Origin: Hyphobacterium sp. CCMP332 | Lineage (GTDB): Bacteria; Pseudomonadota; Alphaproteobacteria; Caulobacterales; Maricaulaceae | Assembly (NCBI RefSeq): GCF_014323565.1 | Contig: NZ_CP058669.1 | Coordinates: forward strand, 2,197,501 to 2,261,500 | Direction: 5' to 3' | Length of the DNA stretch: 64,000 bases | Shown: positions 56,915-64,000 of the stretch, piece after piece | Layout: every line of letters begins with the position of its first letter | Position numbering within the stretch: position 1 is the stretch's first letter | The notes under the pieces: generated by a model | Databases searched by the model: none | The model's input: only the letters and a program-made list of their open reading frames with translations | What the model was told of the DNA's origin: nothing | Position numbers and translations under genes: made by a program

Positions 56915-58255
56915 TCAGATCGTTTCGCGTTCGGCGAAAGTGTGCTTGCCCTTCGCATCTTCCGTACCGAACATGAGGATGAACCAGAGCAACAATGCTG
57001 CGGGGATCGTCCACGCTGCGGTGATGAGGAAGAAATTGAAATAGCCGACCGCATCCGCCAGAAGCCCCGAAAACCCGGACAGAAATTTGGCTACAAAGGC
57101 GTAGAAAGAGCTGAGTAGCGCATATTGGGTTGCGGCATTCGCCGGGTCCACAAGGCTCGAAAGATAGGCGATAAAGGCTGTTGTCACAAAGCCACCCGCC
57201 AGATTGTCGCCGACGATGGCCACCGTAAGCTTCCAGACATCTTCCGGACCGGCTGTGGCGGCAAGCCACGCATAAGCGCCGTTCGTGATGAAGGTGATAA
57301 CGAGGCCGATGACAAGCGCACGCATAAGGCCGAACCTGAAGACCGCCACACCGCCGATAAACAGTCCGAATATCGTCGAGGCCAGTCCCGGTCCGCCCTG
57401 CACGCCACCGACAATTGCGCGATCAAAACCGATGTCCGAATAGAGTGGGCTCGCCATGACGCCCATGGTGAAGTCTGACAAGCGGTAAATCATGACCAGC
57501 AGGATGACCGGGATTATCCAGAGTTTGAGGCGTGAGAATATCTGCTTGAATGGCTCCCAGACCGACATCACGACCTTCGTGGCAAAACCGCCTTCAAGCT
57601 CCCGTTTTGCAATACCGGTCGCGGGTTCCTTCATGTAGAATACCAGAACGGCAGAGAGCGCCATGGCGGCCGCCATCGCGAGAAAGGAAATATCCCAATC
57701 CGCCCAGGCCGAAATGGCCAGTCCCAGCCCTGATGTCATATAAGCGACCCGGTAACCCAGCGAATAGGCCGCCGCCATATTCGCCTGCATGCGGTTAGGC
57801 GCGGATTCAATTCGCCAAGCGTCAATTGCGACGTCCAGCGTGGCTCCCGAATAAGATAACAGGATGGCGCCGATAGCGACAGGCAGAAGCCCCTGTGTTG
57901 GATCTGTCTGGGAAATGATGATGAGGCCGATAACCGTTCCGGTGATGGCCGTTACAATCCAGGACCGTCGCGGGCCCAGCATTTTGTGGAGCAGGGGTAT
58001 TTTGACCCGGTCAACGATCGGCGACCAGAGGAATTTGAATGTATACGATAGTGTCACCCAGTAGAAAAAGCCGATGGTCGAGCGTTCAATGCCGGCATCG
58101 CGAAGCCAGAACGATAATTTCTGGAAGACCATGTAAAGCGGAAGGCCCGACGCAAATCCTAGGATCAGCATGGAAAGCATCACCGGCGTGAAATAGACAC
58201 GAACGGTTTCTGCCCAGCTACGCTGAGGGCCGCCAGGCAAACTCGTATCCGTCAT
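56915..58255 (-). CDS. ampG: AmpG-type muropeptide MFS permease
   Basis: 446 residues, about twelve membrane segments. The N terminus LILGFASGLPLYMVFQKLSFWLRDAGIERSTIGFF (split across TM1 and loop), KFLWSPIVDRV and DVAIDAWRIE match AmpG, which imports anhydromuropeptides for cell-wall recycling. Its stop abuts that of the convergent maeB. Follows the histidine kinase gene with a 15 bp gap in the same direction. Confidence 0.88.
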   Translation of the reverse strand: MTDTSLPGGPQRSWAETVRVYFTPVMLSMLILGFASGLPLYMVFQKLSFWLRDAGIERSTIGFFYWVTLSYTFKFLWSPIVDRVKIPLLHKMLGPRRSWIVTAITGTVIGLIIISQTDPTQGLLPVAIGAILLSYSGATLDVAIDAWRIESAPNRMQANMAAAYSLGYRVAYMTSGLGLAISAWADWDISFLAMAAAMALSAVLVFYMKEPATGIAKRELEGGFATKVVMSVWEPFKQIFSRLKLWIIPVILLVMIYRLSDFTMGVMASPLYSDIGFDRAIVGGVQGGPGLASTIFGLFIGGVAVFRFGLMRALVIGLVITFITNGAYAWLAATAGPEDVWKLTVAIVGDNLAGGFVTTAFIAYLSSLVDPANAATQYALLSSFYAFVAKFLSGFSGLLADAVGYFNFFLITAAWTIPAALLLWFILMFGTEDAKGKHTFAERETI

Positions 58256-58270
58256 GCGGTGATCTCCAGC

Positions 58271-60106
58271 TTATCCGGAAACGACCCTGAAACGGTTTTG
58301 GGCTTTCGACAAGCTCAACACTGTGCCGGTCAGGGTTTCCGGATCGACCGGTTTGGTCAGGAAGGCATTCATGCCGGCCTCCAGACAGGCGCGGCGGTCG
58401 GCTTCCGATGTATTGGCCGTCAGGGCTATAAGCGGAATATTGATCCCGGCTTCTCGCGCCGATCTGGCAACACCCGGCCCATCCATTTCCGGCATGCGCA
58501 GATCGATGAGGGCAACATCCAGCCCGCCGGCCTTGAGACGCTCCAGCGCCTCCCGCCCGTTCATGGCGCGCTCCGGGTGAGCGCCGAGGCGGGTCAGCAC
58601 CCGTTCAGCGATCAGACCATTCACCGGGTCATCCTCGGCGATCAGAACACGCAGACCCGCCAGCGGCCAGCCTTCGCCTTCCAGTCGGTTATTATCCCCC
58701 GCCTGGCCGGGCATGTCGCCGCCGACAAATCGTTCGAGGCTCTGACGGCGCACTGGTGTGACGAGCCAGCCATCCGCGCCTTGGGGTGGATTGTCCCGTA
58801 TCGTGTCTTTTGATGCGGCATCGGTGAGAATCAGCGTCCGCCTTGCGCCGCTTTCCTGCGCGCGGTCGGACCATTTCGAGTCCAGCAAGAGCGTCAGTCC
58901 GCGGGCCGAGGATATCCGGTCAGGATTGGACAGCGTCCGGGCCTCACCCCCCAGCGCCAGTATTTGAGCCGACAGGGCATTGCGGGTCACGCGCGATGGC
59001 GAGGCGATCATCACGCTTTCGCCCGCCAGCGGACGATCCGTGCGCACGCCCTTGCGGATCGGCACGGGCAGCGCGGCCCAAAAGGACGCGCCTTCGCCCG
59101 GCGCGCTTTCGAGCCCGATCTCGCCATTCATGGCCTCGACCAGCTTTTTCACCATGGCCAGGCCGAGCCCGGCGCCGCTTTCCTTCAGTTGGGCCGAGCC
59201 CGTGCCGCGTTCGAAATGATCAAAGATCTTCGCCTGGTCCGCCGGATCAATTCCCGGACCGGTGTCGCGCACGGTGATGATCAACCGGGCACGATCCTCA
59301 CTGTCATGATCCCCGGACAGCTCGACCCAGGCCCCGCCTTCGGAGGTAAACTTGACGGCATTGCCCAGAAGATTGAACAGGATTTGCCGCAAACGGGCCG
59401 TATCGGCCAGCACCTCTTCGGGAGCTGATTCGCGGACGACACAGGCCAGCGCGAGGCCTTTCTCGGCCGCGCGTGGGGCGAGCAATTCGACCGCATGCCG
59501 GACAAGGTCTGCCGGGCGAACAGGCGCGGGCCGAAGGTCGAGATGCCCCGCCTCCAACCGTGACAGGTCCAGAATTTCATCGATCAGCCCCAGCCCGTGC
59601 ATGGCGCTGTCGGCCACGGCTCGGACATATTCGCGCTGATCCGGTTCCAGCGCCGTCAGCGCCAGGAGGTCTGCCACGCCTTTGACGCCTGCAAGCGGCG
59701 TTCGCAATTCATGGGTCACCGATGCAAAAAAGCGGGTGCGGGCATCTTCGGCTTCCTGACGCTCGGCGTCGGCATCGCGTTGATCGGTGACGTCCCGGCC
59801 GATCGAGATCGAACCACCGCTTTCAACCGGGCGTTCGTCCCATTCGACCCAGCGATTTCCCGACCGGGTGCGCATCAGTGCCTCGAACCGACGCGACCCG
59901 CGGCCTGTCGGCCCCGCCGGTGCCACCGCAAACCATCGCCCGGTCCAGTCAGACCGTTTCCCTCCAAATGCCGACAGGAAGGCGTGGTTGACGAAACGCA
60001 CACGGCCATCGGCCGCGCGCAAAAGGGCCATTTCCCCCGTTGCATCCAGCGCAATCAGGGCGGCTTCCGCGGCATCTGTGGCCGGGCTAATCGGGTTCGT
60101 AGTCAT
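58271..60106 (-). CDS. Hybrid sensor histidine kinase with two receiver-type domains
   Basis: 611 residues, no membrane segment: PAS-like domain (about 15-110), HisKA with phospho-acceptor His132 (SVTHELRTPLAG), HATPase (NLLGNAVKFTSEGG, DTGPGIDP, GAGLGLAMVKKL), a degenerate receiver (about 370-470; SVMIASPSRV instead of a DD pair, LVTPVRR instead of K-P), and a canonical receiver (about 490-605; LIAEDDPVN, phospho-Asp in DLRMPEMDG, FLTKPVD). Soluble location suggests an internal signal. No separate response regulator is adjacent. Confidence 0.9.
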   Translation of the reverse strand: MTTNPISPATDAAEAALIALDATGEMALLRAADGRVRFVNHAFLSAFGGKRSDWTGRWFAVAPAGPTGRGSRRFEALMRTRSGNRWVEWDERPVESGGSISIGRDVTDQRDADAERQEAEDARTRFFASVTHELRTPLAGVKGVADLLALTALEPDQREYVRAVADSAMHGLGLIDEILDLSRLEAGHLDLRPAPVRPADLVRHAVELLAPRAAEKGLALACVVRESAPEEVLADTARLRQILFNLLGNAVKFTSEGGAWVELSGDHDSEDRARLIITVRDTGPGIDPADQAKIFDHFERGTGSAQLKESGAGLGLAMVKKLVEAMNGEIGLESAPGEGASFWAALPVPIRKGVRTDRPLAGESVMIASPSRVTRNALSAQILALGGEARTLSNPDRISSARGLTLLLDSKWSDRAQESGARRTLILTDAASKDTIRDNPPQGADGWLVTPVRRQSLERFVGGDMPGQAGDNNRLEGEGWPLAGLRVLIAEDDPVNGLIAERVLTRLGAHPERAMNGREALERLKAGGLDVALIDLRMPEMDGPGVARSAREAGINIPLIALTANTSEADRRACLEAGMNAFLTKPVDPETLTGTVLSLSKAQNRFRVVSG

Positions 60107-60151
60107 GGTAAACGAGCCTAACCCTGAACCGGTTAAAGAACCGCTTCTGTG

Positions 60152-61687
60152 CTAGCCGGCGGAAACCCGGTTGCGGTTCGCCGACAGCGCCCCGGCACCG
60201 GGAGCGGCTCGCCGGAGCGAGAGCGCTTCGGCAATATGAACCCGGCGCACGCCATCCGAACCATCAAGGTCGGCAATGGTCCGGGCCGATCGAAGGACGC
60301 GATGATAGCCCCGCGCCGTGAGGCCCATGACTTCAGCCGCCTGATTGATCAATTGCTGACCGCCGCGATCCGGTTCTGCAACATGATCCAGAAGCTCCGC
60401 ATTCAATCGGGCATTAAGGCGGCCGCGTTCGGTCTGGGCCTCCCGTGCCCGCGCCACCCGGGCTGCGGCCTCTTCGGTCCCCTCAGTCGGGGGCGGCAAG
60501 GCCAGATCTGCCGGTGTCACGGGTGGCGCTTCAACATGAAGATCGATCCGGTCCATCATCGGGCCGGACACCCGCGCCTGATAATCGGCCGCGCATCTCG
60601 GCCCGCGCTTGCAGGCCTCGCCATTGGCACCGGCCCAGCCACAGCGGCAGGGATTCATCGCCGCAATCAGCTGGAAATGGGCCGGATAGGTAATGTGCGC
60701 ATTGGCCCGCGCGACAACGATTTCACCGGTCTCCAGCGGTTGGCGCAAACTGTCGAGAACTTGCGGGTGAAACTCCGGAAGCTCGTCAAGAAAGAGGACG
60801 CCATGATGGGCCAGCGACGCCTCTCCCGGCTTGGCCTTCTGGCCGCCGCCGACCATGGCCGCCATGGAGGCGGAATGATGCGGTGCGCGAAAAGGCCGCG
60901 AGCGGGTCAAACGTCCGCGTTCCAGAAGGCCGGCGACAGACTGGATCATCGACACATCCAGCAATTCAGGGGCCGACAGGGGCGGCAACAGGCCGGGAAG
61001 ACGTGCCGCCATCATGGATTTGCCGGATCCCGGAGGGCCCACCATCAGGAGATTGTGGCCGCCTGCCGCCGCGATTTCCAGCGCCCGCTTGGCGCTCTCC
61101 TGCCCCTTGACATCCTTGAGATCAATATCCGGCCGGGCGTCGATGAGATCGCCCGGTACCGGACGCGAGAGCATTTGACGGCCCTTGAAATGATTGACCA
61201 GCTGAATGAGGGACGCGGGCGCCAGAATGGAGAGCTCACCCCCGGCCCAGGCCGCTTCGGGACCACAGGATTCCGGACAGATGAAACCGAGATCGAACCG
61301 GCTGGCGGCCATCGCGGCGGGCAGGGCCCCCGGCGTCATATTGATCGAGCCGTCCAGCCCCAACTCGCCCATGGCCAGATGGTCGGCGGCGGCATCCGGG
61401 GGAATGACATCCATGGCCGCCATCAGGCAAAGCGCAATCGGCAGATCGAAGTGCGCGCCCTCCTTGGGGCGGTCTGCCGGTGCCAGATTGACGATCACCC
61501 GGCCGGGCGGCAGGGACAGCCCGATCGCGGCAAAGGCAGCACGGACCCGTTCGCGGCTTTCGGCCACCGCCTTGTCGGCAAGACCGACAACCGCAAAGAC
61601 AGGTTGCCCGCCCGCGAACTGGGCCTGAACATCAACGCGCTTCGCTTCCGCGCCTTCAAACGCGATCGTCGTGGTTTTGGCCGCCAT
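60152..61687 (-). CDS. comM: YifB/ComM-family Mg-chelatase-like AAA+ ATPase
   Basis: 511 residues: N-terminal Lon-substrate-like domain (VQAQFAGGQPVFAVVGLADKAVAESRERVRAA in two parts), AAA+ Walker A VGPPGSGKSMMAARLPGLLPPL, and C-terminal Mg_chelatase_C region (CRCGWAGANGEACKRGPRCAADYQARVSGPMMDRIDLHVE, zinc-type cysteines). ComM is a branch-migration helicase that aids integration of DNA in transformation. A LexA-type box lies 92 bp upstream, so it may be SOS-induced. GGGGACAG precedes the ATG. Confidence 0.92.
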   Translation of the reverse strand: MAAKTTTIAFEGAEAKRVDVQAQFAGGQPVFAVVGLADKAVAESRERVRAAFAAIGLSLPPGRVIVNLAPADRPKEGAHFDLPIALCLMAAMDVIPPDAAADHLAMGELGLDGSINMTPGALPAAMAASRFDLGFICPESCGPEAAWAGGELSILAPASLIQLVNHFKGRQMLSRPVPGDLIDARPDIDLKDVKGQESAKRALEIAAAGGHNLLMVGPPGSGKSMMAARLPGLLPPLSAPELLDVSMIQSVAGLLERGRLTRSRPFRAPHHSASMAAMVGGGQKAKPGEASLAHHGVLFLDELPEFHPQVLDSLRQPLETGEIVVARANAHITYPAHFQLIAAMNPCRCGWAGANGEACKRGPRCAADYQARVSGPMMDRIDLHVEAPPVTPADLALPPPTEGTEEAAARVARAREAQTERGRLNARLNAELLDHVAEPDRGGQQLINQAAEVMGLTARGYHRVLRSARTIADLDGSDGVRRVHIAEALSLRRAAPGAGALSANRNRVSAG

Positions 61688-61778
61688 TATCTGTCCCCTG
61701 TACGGCCCGCCCGCGAGAGCAAGCCTTTATGATATCGACACTTTTCCACAGCCTGCGGAACATGGTCGATCAAAACAG

Positions 61779-61793
61779 GAACATAATAAGAAC
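61779..61793 (-). promoter_or_regulatory. LexA (SOS) box upstream of comM
   Basis: The minus strand reads GTTC-TTATTAT-GTTC, the GTTC-N7-GTTC direct-repeat consensus bound by alphaproteobacterial LexA. It is in the only intergenic region before comM, 92 bp from the start codon. Alphaproteobacterial LexA regulons described in the literature include comM. Confidence 0.75.
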
Positions 61794-61826
61794 GAAAGAC
61801 AGCTGCGAGTCAAGGTTGCGGGATGA

Positions 61827-62774
61827 TCAGGCCTTCAGCCGGCGGTCAACGGCCTCCCAGAAGAGCGCCGCCGCATCCACACCGGAAAAGCGCTTCAACT
61901 CCTGCACACCGGTTGGCGACGTGACATTGATCTCGGTCAGGCGGTCGCCAATGACGTCAATGCCGACCAGAACCAGACCACGCGCCTTGAGCACGGGTCC
62001 GATCACCTTGCAGATATACCGGTCAGCTGCGTTCAGTTCAGCGGCTTCAGCCTTGCCGCCGACATGCATGTTCGATCGCGTTTCGCCGGGCTGCGGGACG
62101 CGGTTGATGACCCCGACAGCCTCGCCATCGATCAGGATGACGCGCCGGTCTCCCGCCGACACATTCGGCAAGAACGCCTGCGCAATGATCGGCTCGCGAT
62201 TGATGCCGAAAAACATTTCGACAATGGACGAGAAATTGCTGTCATCGGGCTTCACCCGGAACACGCCAGCCCCGCCATTGCCGTAAAGCGGCTTGAGGAT
62301 GATGTCCTTGTGCGTCGTCCGGAAGTCCCTGATCGCCGACAGGTCGCGCGAAATCAGCGTCGGTGGGATGAGGTCGGGGAAATCCAGCGGAATGATTTTT
62401 TCCGGGCTGGACCGGACCCATTCCGGATCATTCAGAACCAGCGTTCTGCCTTTCAGATATTCCAGAATATGGCAGGCCGTGATGTAGGACATATCGAACG
62501 GCGGATCCTGCCGCATCAGGACAACATCCACATCCTCGGCCAGATCCAGCGTCTCGCGATCTCCCTCGATCGCCGGCTGGCCGGTAACGCGCTGAACCGT
62601 TGCCGGGCGGGCGCGCGCCGTGACTTTCCCGGCCTCCCAGGACAGGTGTTGCGGCTGATAGGTCCACAGTTTGTGGCCCCGCTCCTGAGCCGCTTCCATC
62701 AGTGCAAAACTGGTGTCGCCATTGATGTCGACGCCGGAAACCGGGTCCATCTGAACCGCAATGCGAAGGCTCAT
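61827..62774 (-). CDS. gshB: Glutathione synthetase
   Basis: ATP-grasp enzyme, 315 residues: MDPVSGVDINGDTSFALMEAA, VLMRQDPPFDMSYITACHILE, the ATP-binding ILKPLYGNGGAGVFRV and LVGIDVIGDRLTEINVTSPTG. Gene order yraN-(BON)-gshB-comM is common in alphaproteobacteria. Confidence 0.96.
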   Translation of the reverse strand: MSLRIAVQMDPVSGVDINGDTSFALMEAAQERGHKLWTYQPQHLSWEAGKVTARARPATVQRVTGQPAIEGDRETLDLAEDVDVVLMRQDPPFDMSYITACHILEYLKGRTLVLNDPEWVRSSPEKIIPLDFPDLIPPTLISRDLSAIRDFRTTHKDIILKPLYGNGGAGVFRVKPDDSNFSSIVEMFFGINREPIIAQAFLPNVSAGDRRVILIDGEAVGVINRVPQPGETRSNMHVGGKAEAAELNAADRYICKVIGPVLKARGLVLVGIDVIGDRLTEINVTSPTGVQELKRFSGVDAAALFWEAVDRRLKA

Positions 62775-62786
62775 TCTGTGTCCTGT

Positions 62787-63452
62787 CTAGTCAATGGGCG
62801 TAAAGGTCGTTGACCGCACATCCTGCGGTGGCTCCAGCGACGGCAGGGACTCATTTGCCGGAATCGCTTCTCCGCTGCAAGCGGCAGCCTGACGCGCGCC
62901 TCGGGCGACCGGCGTCGCTTCCTCGCCCACAACCCGGACGAAGGTGACCACTTCCGTCACACCATCCACGAGCGAGGCATGTTGCGCGGCCCGCTCCAGT
63001 TCGCCGCGCGTGCGCGCCACACCCAGAAGAAAGACGCGGCCATTTTCAGCTTCCACATTGTAATTCACGCTGCGTACCGAACGGTCCCGCAAAAGGCGGC
63101 TGCGCACTTGCTGGGTGATCCAGCTGTCACGCGCCCCATCACGCAGCGTCGAGGCGCTCGCGACCGTCACTTCATTCTCGACGGCCCGTACAGCCAGAGC
63201 CGACCAGGCAAGACATTCGGCCTGACGCCGGTCTTCTTCGCGGGGCGCGGTGCCGGTGAGAAGCGCGATCCCGTCCGTGACCTCCACATCCACACCATCA
63301 AGCGCATAGCCCTCGGCGCGGGTCATGGCGGCCTTGATCGAAAGTGATGCATTCGTGTCATCAATGCCGCGGCCGATCGACCTCTCAGGCTGGATCGCCG
63401 CACAGGCCGAAAGGGTCAGTGCGAAAATCAGGGGAATAAGGCGGAATTTCAT
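62787..63452 (-). CDS. Outer-membrane lipoprotein with two BON domains (DolP/YraP-like)
   Basis: 221 residues, lipobox LSAC (LIPLIFALTLSACAAIQ). Two BON domains: about 38-105 (ASLSIKAAMTRAEGYALDGVDVEVTDGIALLTG) and about 110-180 (WITQQVRSRLLRDRSVRSVNYNVEAENGRVFLLG). The C-terminal 40 residues are disordered. Located beside yraN and rsmI, as yraP/dolP is in other proteobacteria, where it supports envelope integrity. Confidence 0.9.
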   Translation of the reverse strand: MKFRLIPLIFALTLSACAAIQPERSIGRGIDDTNASLSIKAAMTRAEGYALDGVDVEVTDGIALLTGTAPREEDRRQAECLAWSALAVRAVENEVTVASASTLRDGARDSWITQQVRSRLLRDRSVRSVNYNVEAENGRVFLLGVARTRGELERAAQHASLVDGVTEVVTFVRVVGEEATPVARGARQAAACSGEAIPANESLPSLEPPQDVRSTTFTPID

Positions 63453-63511
63453 GCGGCAACACTCCAGAAATGACAGCCCGGCTGGAAGTCTATCTGCGCA
63501 AATGATTCTGT

Positions 63512-63898
63512 TCAGTTAAAGTTTTGTGAGCCACGCCCTTCCGGCCAGAACGCCTGACGGGAATGAAAGGGCAGACGCCACGGCCGGATCACGATCAGAT
63601 CATAGCGGATGTCCAGCCCGGCATATTGCCGGCTGCGGCCGATAAAACTCGACGTGCCGCGGATAATGCGCTGTTGCTGATGCCAGGTCAGAGCGTTGAT
63701 GCCATCCGCCAGCGAATTGCGTCCCTTGACTTCGACGATTGCCAGAATTCGGCCCTTGCGGGCGACAATGTCCAGCTCACCCGATGAGGTTTTCTCCCGC
63801 AGGGAGACAATGCGATAGCCTTTCAGAACAAGCCAGAGAGCCGCCCACCGCTCGGCACGGCGACCGCGCGCCTCGGCCTGGCGGCGCGATTCCGTCAC
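63512..63898 (-). CDS. UPF0102 protein YraN (endonuclease-like fold)
   Basis: 128 residues. GELDIVARKGRILAIVEVKGRNS contains the D...ExK core of restriction-endonuclease-like folds. Start is GTG within a GTGA overlap with the rsmI stop, so translation is coupled. Function not established. Confidence 0.93.
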   Translation of the reverse strand: MTESRRQAEARGRRAERWAALWLVLKGYRIVSLREKTSSGELDIVARKGRILAIVEVKGRNSLADGINALTWHQQQRIIRGTSSFIGRSRQYAGLDIRYDLIVIRPWRLPFHSRQAFWPEGRGSQNFN

Positions 63899-64000
63899 CC
63901 TTTGGCGTCCTTGAGCAACAGGGCCCGCGCGTAAAGGTCCCGCTTGTTGAGACCTGTTGCGTCCGCAATTTTTGCCGCTGCCCCCTTGACCCCGAGACCG
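63895..64000 (-). CDS. rsmI: 16S rRNA 2'-O-ribose C1402 methyltransferase RsmI (partial, 5' end outside window)
   Basis: Only the last 34 codons are present. Their translation GVKGAAAKIADATGLNKRDLY...ALLLKDAKG followed by TGA matches the C-terminal helical domain of RsmI. The position next to yraN, with which it overlaps by four bases, supports this. The body of the gene lies beyond the window end. Confidence 0.85.
   Translation of the reverse strand, partial: GLGVKGAAAKIADATGLNKRDLYARALLLKDAKG

Noticed and set aside
60149-61732. A 527-codon open frame antisense to comM
   Set aside because: High-GC shadow frame: it mirrors a well-supported gene, has no recognisable motif, and its composition (Arg, Gly, His rich) is that of an antisense reading.

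Overview
The window is a gene-dense, GC-rich (about 60% by eye) stretch of a chromosome from an alphaproteobacterium. Gene content and order (ubiB-coaC-coaB-dut; fabA-fabB-fabI; rimP-nusA-ylxR-infB-rbfA-truB-rpsO-pnp; miaB-phoH-ybeY-corC-lnt-HTH-metK-trmB; mutS-glnD-murJ-trpS; rsmI-yraN-gshB-comM) match the alphaproteobacterial core. Three secreted S9-family peptidases, an AmpG-type permease and a GAAC-N7-GAAC LexA box fit a marine or oligotrophic Caulobacterales/Maricaulales/Hyphomonadaceae-type organism. That placement is an inference from memory of gene order, not from a database search. The same order is typical of the dnaA/oriC-proximal arm in Caulobacter-type genomes.

Layout. 1-6.7 kb: end of ubiB, a MAPEG protein, a two-gene (split) version of coaBC, a secreted orphan, dut, cysK, a Pif1/RecD-like helicase and a moeB/thiF-type adenylyltransferase. 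6.7-12.7 kb: accessory secreted enzymes, namely two tandem S9 peptidases, an exported metallo-beta-lactamase-fold hydrolase and an SH3 protein. 12.8-15.4 kb: the unsaturated fatty acid operon fabA-fabB-fabI, ended by a strong terminator. 15.4-20.5 kb: an acyltransferase-3 membrane protein divergent from a membrane-anchored LytTR regulator, then a glutamyl-endopeptidase-like S9 enzyme and a geneless 300 bp stretch. 20.5-31.6 kb (minus strand): the transcription/translation operon, interrupted between infB and rbfA by three plus-strand genes and a tRNA-like sequence. 31.7-43.4 kb (minus strand): a long, tightly packed series from tsaB to trmB covering tRNA modification, SAM synthesis, lipoprotein maturation and metal-dependent regulation. 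43.4-47.4 kb: nitroreductase, NfuA-like Fe-S protein, universal stress protein, small membrane protein, copper chaperone and trpS. 47.4-54.5 kb: mutS-glnD-murJ with overlapping ends. 54.6-64 kb: maeB, ampG, a hybrid histidine kinase, comM with a LexA box, gshB, a BON lipoprotein, yraN and the end of rsmI.

Most of the window is core housekeeping; no insertion sequence, prophage, CRISPR array or classical defence system was recognised. The points that stand out are the insertion into the infB-rbfA junction next to a degenerate tRNA-like element, the split coaB/coaC pair, palindromic elements directly upstream of metK and of the LytTR regulator, a TTG-started peptidase whose ribosome binding site can pair into a hairpin, a LexA box upstream of comM, and a concentration of S9 peptidases. 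Several start codons were moved inward from the longest reading frame to match Shine-Dalgarno sequences, signal peptides or family N termini; each case is noted.
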